A DNA stretch of 44,153 bases from an uncultured Prevotellaceae bacterium (lineage in GTDB: Bacteria > Bacteroidota > Bacteroidia > Bacteroidales > Muribaculaceae), in assembly GCA_900318065.1 (NCBI GenBank), contig ONIY01000025.1, forward strand, positions 1 to 44,153, read 5' to 3'. The position numbers and the translations under genes are program-made. The notes under the pieces were generated by a model. It was given only the letters and a program-made list of their open reading frames with translations, ran no database searches and was not told the DNA's origin. Each line of letters starts with the position of its first letter. The first letter of the stretch is position 1. Positions 1-6,902 of this stretch are shown piece after piece.

Positions 1-1
1 T

Positions 2-1819
2 TTTTTAGTATTATTTCTTTCATGGGCGCAAGCAGTTGCCAGCGATGACGTCGACACCACAAAGCACGACCCAGCCGAGTATTTGTCCAACACACTGCCT
101 GTATTGTACATCAACACCGAAAATGAGGCACCCATCGTGGACAAAGTAAACTATGTACAGGGAACTTACTACCTCGACGCCAACGGGTGCGGCGACTATG
201 AATCCATTGGCTCGCAAGAAAATCCACTACCTCTATCGATAAGGGGACGTGGCAATGCTACATGGAGACTGCCTAAAAAACCTTACCGATTAAAACTTGA
301 AACCAAAACATCGCTACTGGGAATGCCCAAGAGCAAGCACTGGATTTTGCTAGCAGCCTATGCCGACTGGCTTGCTCATGGAAGAAACTATCTCGCTTTT
401 AAAATCAGCGAGAAAATGGGAATGCCTTATACACCCGGATGTGTCCCTTGTGAGGTGGTTCTTAATGGAGATTACATTGGCATGTACTTCTTAACTGAAC
501 AAATCAGAATTGCAAAGGAGCGTGTCAACATTACCGAACAAGACGACGAAGAGACCGACAGCACTTTAATCACTGGTGGCTGGCTTCTTGAGATTGACAA
601 TTACACTGAAACTAACCAAATTAGATTTACCGATCCAGCCAAACCTAACAAAACAATGAAAGTGACATATCACGACCCCGAAGAATTGTCGGATGTGCAG
701 CTTAATTACTTAACTAATCTTATCCATAACGTTAATGAATGGGTTAACTGCGAAGACAAAAGCAGTAGAGAATGGGAAAAATATATCGACATCGATGCAC
801 TGGCAAGATTCTACATACTTGACGAGGCGCTTGACAATCAAGAAGCCTTCAGTGGAAGCTCATGGTTCTATAAAGACCGGGGAGATGACTCAAAACTGAT
901 TTGGGGACCTTTCTGGGATGCTGGCTCCACTCTTGGAAGCAGAAACAACGACGGTGGAACAACTAATTTCTTCTACAAGGATGAACCCGTTCATGCCTAC
1001 AATCACTGGATTGAAGAAATAGCAAAATTCCCTCGATTCCAGATTGCAACAAGGAAATGGTGGAAAAAATATCGCGATGAAGTGTTCCCCACCATGCAAG
1101 ACGAGGTAGATGCCTATGGCGTTTTGACCGAAGCGGCGCTAGCTGCCGATTATCTGAGATGGGGAGACAAATCGGCCACTCAACTACAGTATTACCGAAG
1201 GAAATACATTAGATGCCTTACCAATAAACTCGATTTCTTGATCTCACAATGGGATATGCCATCAAGCGACGATAATTGGGCAACTTACTATAGTGATGTT
1301 GACCTCACCTTGCCACAAGGTGTAAAAGCATTTGTTGTAAAGGACTTTCAAGATAATAATCTAATTTTATCCCCAGTAAAATATATTCCAGCTAATGTGG
1401 GGGTTCTGCTGTTTGGCATCACCGAGTTTGGCGAGATCAACACTGAACCTTATGCTGGTGAGACTCAAGAGATAAGTAGCATTTTAGCGGGCAGTGTTGA
1501 GCCACAAGTTGTTAATGATGGTTTTGTGCTTTACAACAACGATTTTGTTTTAGCACCCACTGGAGCACCCATAGAAGCTCATCGATGCTATATCCCTGTA
1601 AACAGTGACGACAGCACACCCACAATAGTCCATTTTGAGGCTTATGTCTATGGCGACGTGAACGGCGATGGAAATGTCACAGCTGCCGATGTGACTGCGC
1701 TTTACAACTACATCCTCAATGGCGATGACAGCAACATCACCAATGGCGACCTGAACAACGACGGCAACATCACCTCGGTCGACGTCACTATCGTTTACAA
1801 CATTCTGCTGGGAGAATAA
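2..1819 (+). CDS. CotH kinase family protein with C-terminal dockerin, copy 1 (5' end outside window)
   Basis: The reading frame is open to the left edge, so the start lies outside the window. The first visible residues (nt 2-40) are hydrophobic and end in an A-x-A-like site, which looks like the tail of a signal peptide, so the protein is probably exported. The body matches the CotH family, known as atypical protein kinases of spore coats and also found in bacterial surface proteins. Visible signatures are the VLNGDYIGMYFLTEQ block (nt 460-505) and a GPFWDAGSTLG block (nt 905-940), corresponding to the family's metal-binding WD motif. The C-terminus (nt 1650-1816) has two type I dockerin calcium loops, GDVNGDGNVTAADV and GDLNNDGNITSVDV. 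No cohesin or scaffoldin is in the window, so the dockerin's partner is unknown. It is a tandem paralogue of the next gene. The kinase substrate cannot be predicted. Confidence 0.85.
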   Translation, partial: FLVLFLSWAQAVASDDVDTTKHDPAEYLSNTLPVLYINTENEAPIVDKVNYVQGTYYLDANGCGDYESIGSQENPLPLSIRGRGNATWRLPKKPYRLKLETKTSLLGMPKSKHWILLAAYADWLAHGRNYLAFKISEKMGMPYTPGCVPCEVVLNGDYIGMYFLTEQIRIAKERVNITEQDDEETDSTLITGGWLLEIDNYTETNQIRFTDPAKPNKTMKVTYHDPEELSDVQLNYLTNLIHNVNEWVNCEDKSSREWEKYIDIDALARFYILDEALDNQEAFSGSSWFYKDRGDDSKLIWGPFWDAGSTLGSRNNDGGTTNFFYKDEPVHAYNHWIEEIAKFPRFQIATRKWWKKYRDEVFPTMQDEVDAYGVLTEAALAADYLRWGDKSATQLQYYRRKYIRCLTNKLDFLISQWDMPSSDDNWATYYSDVDLTLPQGVKAFVVKDFQDNNLILSPVKYIPANVGVLLFGITEFGEINTEPYAGETQEISSILAGSVEPQVVNDGFVLYNNDFVLAPTGAPIEAHRCYIPVNSDDSTPTIVHFEAYVYGDVNGDGNVTAADVTALYNYILNGDDSNITNGDLNNDGNITSVDVTIVYNILLGE

Positions 1820-1849
1820 TAACACTCACAGTCCCTATCACTCTAACAC

Positions 1850-1885
1850 AAGCCACCGCAACCACCAGCCTGGTCGCGGTGGCTT
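1850..1885 (+). terminator. Terminator hairpin after CotH copy 1
   Basis: A perfect 10-bp stem (AAGCCACCGC / GCGGTGGCTT) with a 16-nt loop starts 31 nt after the stop codon. A T-rich stretch follows about 20 nt later. Nearly the same hairpin follows the second CotH copy, so the terminator was duplicated with the gene. Confidence 0.7.
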
Positions 1886-1930
1886 GTGAGGTTTCATGAC
1901 TGCCTTTTTTATAGCTTTTTATAACCGAAA

Positions 1931-1962
1931 CTTGCCATTATTCAATAAATTGCTTAACTTTG
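1931..1962 (+). promoter_or_regulatory. Bacteroidota-type promoter for CotH copy 2
   Basis: TAACTTTG at 1955-1962 matches the -7 consensus TAnnTTTG. CTTG at 1931-1934 sits 20 nt upstream, where the -33 TTTG element is expected. The first ATG downstream is at 1997. Confidence 0.6.
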
Positions 1963-2031
1963 CAAAGAATAAGGACACTATAAAGTGATTGCCATTATGA
2001 AACATAAACCATTAGAATTTCCACACTGCCA

Positions 2032-3738
2032 GTGCTGTATATCAACACCATAGACGAGCAGCCCATCGTGGACAAGGAACATTATATCGACGGCTACTAC
2101 TACGTCGACGCCAATGGTTTTGAGGAATATGAATCTATAGGTTCGGTTGATGCGCCATTGCCACTAAAGATAAAAGGTCGCGGTAATGCGACATGGACTT
2201 TGCCCAAGAAACCTTATCGCCTTAAGCTCGACTCTAAGGCGTCGTTGCTTGGCATGCCCAAGAGCAAGCATTGGATTTTGCTCACCAGTTATGGCGACTG
2301 GCTGGCAGGGCATGGAAGGAACTATCTTTGTTTTAAAATCAGCGAGAAATTGGGGATGCCTTACACTCCAAGGAACGTGCCGTGTGAAGTGGTGCTCAAT
2401 GGTGACTACATAGGCATGTATTTCCTTACTGAGCAAATTAGAGTAGCAAAGGACAGGGTTAATATCACCGAGCAAGACGATGGTGAAACCAACCCATCCT
2501 TAATCACTGGCGGATGGCTGCTCGAACTTGACAATTATAATGACGACTGCCAAATAAGATTTACCGACAAAGGCACAGGCAGAATGATGAGAGTGACTTA
2601 TCATTCTCCTGAAGAACTCTCCGAAGAGCAGTATAACTATCTTGCTAATATAATTTTCTCAGTCAATGAGCTGGTTAACACTAAAGACTATACCAGTAGA
2701 GAATGGGAGCAATATATCGACATAGATGCTCTGGCACGTTTCTATATGATGCTGGAGGCGATAGACGACCAAGAGGGATTTAGTGGAAGCTGCTGGTTCT
2801 CTAAGGAAAGAGGCGAAGACACCAAACTCGTGTGGGGACCTTTCTGGGACTCGGGCTCAGCACTTGGGGGTCGCAACCAAACTGCCCCCGACTTCTTCTA
2901 TAACGACAAAGACAGTACCCGCCGTAATTGCTGGATACGTAATATTGTGAAATTCCCACGATTCCAGATTGCTTACCGCAAGTGGTGGGAGAAATATAGA
3001 GACGAAGTATTCCCCACAATGCAAGAAGAAGTGGATGCTTATGGACAACTCACCGAGCAGGCGCTCGCTGCCGATTATGCGCGGTGGGGGGACAAATCGG
3101 CAACTAATCCAGCCTACTACAGGCGTAAATTCATGAATGCCCTGGGCAACAGGGTGAACTTCTTGTCATCACAGTGGGATGTGCACCCCGAGGGGGTAAA
3201 ATGGTCAACCTATATTAGTGATGAGGATTTGGCTTTGCCCGAAGGATTAAAAGCCTACACCGTCAACATGGTTAACAACGGGAAAGCTTTTCTTACTGAG
3301 ATTAGTTATATTCCCTCGGGAGTTGGTGTTATGCTGTGTGGTGAAACTAATATAGACAGTGTTGCACATGTTCCTTACACTGGTGAGACCATAGAGTACA
3401 CGAGCATGTTGGTTGGCAATTCCGATACGCTGATGATTAACGATGGATATGTGCTGCACAACGACGTTTTAGTCCTGGTGCCTGGAGAGACTAAAGTTCC
3501 TGAGCACCATTGCTATCTGCCCTTCTCCAGCAATCAAGACTCTCCCACAATCATGGATATTGCTTATAAGGGTGATGTAAATGGTGATGGCAAGATATCC
3601 AGCAACGATATTACTGTGTTATATGATTACTTGCTCAACAACGATTTGTCTAATCTGGTTAATGCCGATGTAAACGGTGATGGCAACATCACCTCGGTCG
3701 ACGTCACTATCGTTTACAACATCCTGCTAGGAGAATAA
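2032..3738 (+). CDS. CotH kinase family protein with dockerin, copy 2, signal peptide lost
   Basis: This is a tandem paralogue of copy 1 with the same domain order: CotH-like core (VLNGDYIGMYFLTEQ around nt 2395-2440, GPFWDSGSALG around 2838-2870) and two C-terminal dockerin loops (GDVNGDGKISSNDI, ADVNGDGNITSVDV). The last dockerin loop is identical at DNA level to copy 1 over about 40 nt, suggesting recent duplication or gene conversion. The 5' end is odd. The ATG expected after the promoter (1997) leads into a different frame and stops at 2051-2053. The CotH frame has a stop at 2005-2007 and resumes just before VLYINT. The stretch encoding a signal peptide in copy 1 is missing. The GTG at 2032 is the first plausible start, and it would give a cytoplasmic protein. 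The gene may be decaying, or a sequencing error may have removed bases. Confidence 0.7.
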   Translation: MLYINTIDEQPIVDKEHYIDGYYYVDANGFEEYESIGSVDAPLPLKIKGRGNATWTLPKKPYRLKLDSKASLLGMPKSKHWILLTSYGDWLAGHGRNYLCFKISEKLGMPYTPRNVPCEVVLNGDYIGMYFLTEQIRVAKDRVNITEQDDGETNPSLITGGWLLELDNYNDDCQIRFTDKGTGRMMRVTYHSPEELSEEQYNYLANIIFSVNELVNTKDYTSREWEQYIDIDALARFYMMLEAIDDQEGFSGSCWFSKERGEDTKLVWGPFWDSGSALGGRNQTAPDFFYNDKDSTRRNCWIRNIVKFPRFQIAYRKWWEKYRDEVFPTMQEEVDAYGQLTEQALAADYARWGDKSATNPAYYRRKFMNALGNRVNFLSSQWDVHPEGVKWSTYISDEDLALPEGLKAYTVNMVNNGKAFLTEISYIPSGVGVMLCGETNIDSVAHVPYTGETIEYTSMLVGNSDTLMINDGYVLHNDVLVLVPGETKVPEHHCYLPFSSNQDSPTIMDIAYKGDVNGDGKISSNDITVLYDYLLNNDLSNLVNADVNGDGNITSVDVTIVYNILLGE

Positions 3739-3768
3739 TAACTCACACAAGCCCCATCATTCTCACAC

Positions 3769-3804
3769 AAGCCACCTCAACCACCAGCCTGGTCGCGGTG
3801 GCTT
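3769..3804 (+). terminator. Terminator hairpin after CotH copy 2
   Basis: The stem AAGCCACCTC / GCGGTGGCTT (one mismatch) is at the same distance after the stop codon, and has the same loop, as the terminator of copy 1. Confidence 0.65.
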
Positions 3805-3822
3805 GCGCGTTTATCAGGCAAC

Positions 3823-3978
3823 TGAGGCTGCCACAAAACTCCCAGAGTTCTCATTTGTAGGGACAAGGCCTTGTCCGCTGGGCGGGCAGATAGTTGAGAA
3901 TCAGTGTTTTCGATAGTTTCTGACAACGCGCGCGTTGTCCCTGCATTGACACTGTTTCAACCTTTTGCACAAGCCTCA
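3823..3978. repeat. 156-bp palindromic intergenic element, copy 1
   Basis: The block begins TGAGGCT and ends AGCCTCA. It contains two internal palindromes, GGACAAGGCCTTGTCC and GACAACGCGCGCGTTGTC. Read in reverse complement it aligns along its whole length with 27055-27210, which is also about 156 bp. Size, terminal inversion and dispersal resemble a MITE or other non-autonomous element. It has no coding capacity. Confidence 0.7.
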
Positions 3979-4038
3979 ATTCACTGCCTAAACTTGAGTT
4001 ATTAAACCATTAAAGCAATATTCTATCAAAATAATAGT

Positions 4039-4046
4039 TATCTTTG
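4039..4046 (+). promoter_or_regulatory. -7 promoter element for the beta-helix lipoprotein gene
   Basis: TATCTTTG matches TAnnTTTG and lies 20 nt before the ATG at 4067. No clear -33 element is visible. Confidence 0.5.
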
Positions 4047-4066
4047 CATGATAAAACATTGATATT

Positions 4067-5998
4067 ATGAAACGATTTCTACACACAGCATTAATGCTCA
4101 TAGTGGCAACAGCAATGATGAGTTGCGCAGCGCAGAATGCCAACTCGCTGCGGCAGGCTAATGCCACCCACACCATCTCCCGCACCATCAAGGGCGGAAC
4201 TATCAGCGTGGGCAACGGCAGCACTCTGGTGTTCAAAAAAGGCGGAAAAATTATCAACGCCACCATCACCGGCCGAAACATCAAGGTGGTGCCCTGTGGC
4301 AGCGATGTGGCGTTTGAGAACTGCAACTTGGCAGGACTGAACATCGTCAACTCGCAACTCATGGCCACCAACCTGGGTCTCGTGCCCAACATGACAAGTC
4401 GCAGCCACAGCTACACCTACAAGGGCATGCACATCAACACCACCCGCAATCAGGGCTCCGACAACACCCGCGCATTCCAGCAACTGGCGCAGCTGCTGAG
4501 CAACAGCTCGGGAGTGAAGATGACCTTCAACGGCAGCTTCTACAGCGGCGAGAAGGTGAAGGACGTGACCATTAGCGACGCCACTGGCTTGGAGCTGTGC
4601 AACGGAACCATGATTATGGGTCTGAAGCTTGCCAACTGCAACAACCTGAGCATCCACGACATCAAGTGGGTGGGCTATGAGGGCGCTCACGACTTTCCCC
4701 CCATCTTCACCAAGGGTGACCTCACCTTCAATGGCGTGAGATACAACACCAGCAATGCATTCCTGCTCAAGACCGACAAGATTGCCACCATGGGAGTGGC
4801 AGGATATTGCCTGTACATCTATATCGACAGCGACAACAAGCGCAGCGAGAACATCACCGTGCAGCGCTGCCGCTTCGAGATGCACCAGAGCGGGCTCCAC
4901 GTGGGCACTGCCCATAGCAAGCGCATCGTGCGAAACGTCACCTGCCTCGACTGCACCGCCAGCCACATCATCTATCAGCCACTGGGATTCCATGCCAGCA
5001 ACTGCCGAGTGAACAACATGGTGGCCGACTACTGCCTGCAAGGACTGGACATCTCTACCTGCAGCAATAACATCACTGTGACCAACAGCCGCTTCACCAG
5101 CTGCGCTACTGGTCCCAAGCAGCAGACGCAGGCCGAATTCATCTCCATGACCCACAACAACGTGATCGATGGCTGCTACTTTGGCATCAACGACGACTTC
5201 ATGCTACTCGATGGCTCTCAGTACATCCTCAACGTGAGCGAGGGTGCCAAGGGCGACGTGTTCACCGTGCGCAACACCACCTTCGACGTGAAAAAGAACC
5301 GCAGTTTTGGACCCATAAGAAACCTCACCAGCAAGGTGGTGATGGAGAATGTGACCATCAACATCGACAACCCTCTGCACCGCAGCAGCTCCGACAAGTG
5401 GTCGCTGCACGAGGTGTTCTCAATTCATGGCGGCACCAGCCAGACGCCCGTGTATGAGCTCAAGAACGTTAACGTCAACCTCTCGCGGGGCACCACTGTG
5501 AACATGCTGTGCTATCCTCACATTGGAGGCAAGGTGCTCAACATTAATGCTACCAATCTCAAAGTGGCTGGCAATGGCAGCATCGCCACCTATTTCCACA
5601 GCACTAATGAGGTGAAGATGAATGGCTGCAAGCTGGCTGTGCCTTCAACCACCGTGGCGCAGAAGGTGTCGCGGCTCGAGGCGTCGGGATGCGACATAGC
5701 ACAGAGCAAGTGCCTCTTCATCAACGACGACAACGGCATCCTCAAGCTCACTGGCAACACCATCAAGAGCGAGACTATCGTCAACTTCAAGTCAGCGCCC
5801 AAGCTCGTGGAGATGAGGGGCAACAACATCGAGATTTCAGGACGTGAGGCCTTTGCTGGTGCCGACAGCAATGGCCATCTCAACAGCAACAACTTCAAGG
5901 TCTCGGGCAACAACTTCACCCGCCGCACATCGGCAGCAAAACTCCTCCCTGCCAACAGCCGCTCCCTCAAGTTGCTCAACAACAACGTGGTCAAGTAA
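4067..5998 (+). CDS. Right-handed parallel beta-helix lipoprotein
   Basis: The 643-residue protein starts with a lipoprotein signal peptide; the lipobox ends in MMSC with Cys20 as the predicted acylation site. The body is rich in short Asn/Ser/Thr/Val repeats such as NITVQRCRFEM, RIVRNVTCLDC and NITVTNSRFTSC, the pattern of stacked coils in parallel beta-helix (pectate-lyase-like) folds. Such proteins usually bind or cleave polysaccharides, but no catalytic set could be recognised, so no substrate is assigned. Lys-rich coils continue to the end (FKVSGNNFTRR, LKLLNNNVVK). It has its own promoter and a strong terminator, so it is probably monocistronic. The nearby CotH genes also encode surface proteins, but no shared pathway can be shown. 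Confidence 0.75.
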   Translation: MKRFLHTALMLIVATAMMSCAAQNANSLRQANATHTISRTIKGGTISVGNGSTLVFKKGGKIINATITGRNIKVVPCGSDVAFENCNLAGLNIVNSQLMATNLGLVPNMTSRSHSYTYKGMHINTTRNQGSDNTRAFQQLAQLLSNSSGVKMTFNGSFYSGEKVKDVTISDATGLELCNGTMIMGLKLANCNNLSIHDIKWVGYEGAHDFPPIFTKGDLTFNGVRYNTSNAFLLKTDKIATMGVAGYCLYIYIDSDNKRSENITVQRCRFEMHQSGLHVGTAHSKRIVRNVTCLDCTASHIIYQPLGFHASNCRVNNMVADYCLQGLDISTCSNNITVTNSRFTSCATGPKQQTQAEFISMTHNNVIDGCYFGINDDFMLLDGSQYILNVSEGAKGDVFTVRNTTFDVKKNRSFGPIRNLTSKVVMENVTINIDNPLHRSSSDKWSLHEVFSIHGGTSQTPVYELKNVNVNLSRGTTVNMLCYPHIGGKVLNINATNLKVAGNGSIATYFHSTNEVKMNGCKLAVPSTTVAQKVSRLEASGCDIAQSKCLFINDDNGILKLTGNTIKSETIVNFKSAPKLVEMRGNNIEISGREAFAGADSNGHLNSNNFKVSGNNFTRRTSAAKLLPANSRSLKLLNNNVVK

Positions 5999-6026
5999 CA
6001 ACGGGGGTCACACCGCAAGAAAGCAA

Positions 6027-6062
6027 CAAGCCGAAGTTGAGTAGCTACTCGACTTCGGCTTG
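6027..6062. terminator. Bidirectional terminator between the beta-helix gene and rpsU
   Basis: The arms CAAGCCGAAGT and ACTTCGGCTTG flank a second palindrome, GAGTAGCTACTC, giving an almost continuous hairpin. The two flanking genes converge on it. Confidence 0.7.
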
Positions 6063-6125
6063 GCGTTTAGAAGTATCTAATAAGAGAAATTCTGTCGTGT
6101 TAATCGTTTATCGGCATAAATGCTA

Positions 6126-6320
6126 TTAGATCTCCTCGGCAGTGTGGAGGTGCTGTACATACACAGCCTTCATCATCTTCTTGCGGTTGATAACGCTGGG
6201 CTTCTCAAATTGCTGACGCTGGCGCAACTGCTTGATGATGCCTGTGCGCTCCGATTTTCTCTTAAATTTCTTCAAGGCGCGCTCGATGTTCTCGCCTTCT
6301 TTTACTGGAACGATAATCAT
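6126..6320 (-). CDS. rpsU: Small ribosomal subunit protein bS21
   Basis: The 64-residue basic protein begins MIIVPVKEGENIERALKKF and contains LRQRQQFEKPSV, both characteristic of bS21. The protein sits on the 30S platform near the 3' end of 16S rRNA. In Bacteroidota, bS21 with bS6 and bS18 is known to help sequester the anti-Shine-Dalgarno sequence, which fits the lack of Shine-Dalgarno sites across this window. The ATG at 6320 is preceded by an A/T-rich stretch and no Shine-Dalgarno. The nearest promoter is about 300 nt upstream, implying a long leader. The gene converges with the beta-helix gene and is probably monocistronic. Confidence 0.95.
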   Translation of the reverse strand: MIIVPVKEGENIERALKKFKRKSERTGIIKQLRQRQQFEKPSVINRKKMMKAVYVQHLHTAEEI

Positions 6321-6620
6321 AATGTTTTGTTTTTATTAAATTGTTATTAAAAAAATTTCGATTTTTTGCGGGGCGACACTCACTCCTGCCGCATCACTCC
6401 TGCCACGGAGCACTTGCGCAAGATGGTGAGAAATGGCCACTAAAGCCATGTCGCTATATTATTTTTTAAAAAGATTTTCCGCTTTATGGCAGTTGCCAGG
6501 CCCAATCATCGCTCGATTGTGCCAGCAACCAGGCAGTGCGGAGCTGCCTTAGAAAAAGGGTTATATGTCTGTTATTCAGCTATATTAAGTGGTTTAAACA
6601 AACCTCCTTTCAATTTTAAT
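6321..6620 (-). promoter_or_regulatory. Long structured leader of rpsU with Shine-Dalgarno-like sequences
   Basis: Between the promoter at 6626-6656 and the rpsU ATG lie about 300 nt without a gene. The RNA would begin near 6618. Within its first 20 nt it carries AAAGGAGGTT (plus-strand 6601-6610), a near-perfect complement of the 16S 3' end. No ATG, GTG or TTG lies at a workable distance. Further along are a stable stem (arms 6492-6496 and 6525-6529, with inner pairs CAATC/GATTG), a small hairpin ATGGC/GCCAT (6433-6449), and a direct repeat containing AGGAG twice (6381-6404). This suggests a regulatory leader, perhaps autogenous control by bS21. The function is inference. Confidence 0.5.
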
Positions 6621-6625
6621 GCCTG

Positions 6626-6656
6626 CAAAGGTAGTAATTTTTTTTTAATCACAAAA
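6626..6656 (-). promoter_or_regulatory. Promoter of the rpsU transcript
   Basis: On the minus strand, TACCTTTG (plus 6626-6633) is a consensus -7 box and TTTTG (plus 6652-6656) lies 18 nt upstream as the -33 element. This is one of the best promoter matches in the window. Confidence 0.65.
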
Positions 6657-6796
6657 CAATAATCACTCAAAAAACGCAATTTCCTGATTTTTATACACTT
6701 TCAGAACGAGTGACTTAAGACCTGACACCACCAGTGAGCAGGAAACTAGAAGTGCCACCAGTGGGGTCATGCTGTCGTTGCGACGAAAACAAGCGC

Positions 6797-6836
6797 ATAA
6801 AAAAGAGAAATGCGCCCCAATCACTTGGAAGCGCAT
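6797..6836 (-). terminator. Terminator of the 970-residue secreted protein gene
   Basis: On the minus strand, arms ATGCGC / GCGCAT, extended by G-T and G-C pairs, form a hairpin (plus 6810-6836) followed by a T-rich tract. It lies about 65 nt after the stop codon of the gene at 6903-9815. Confidence 0.7.
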
Positions 6837-6902
6837 CCCCTACTTGATTGAATGCAAAATCATTGTAAACAGGGAAATTCCCCTTTTGACCTTGGTGACG
6901 TA

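Noticed and set aside
6351-6620. A separate small RNA or tRNA upstream of rpsU
   Set aside because: The stems do not fit a tRNA, and no terminator separates the region from rpsU, so it is treated as a leader.
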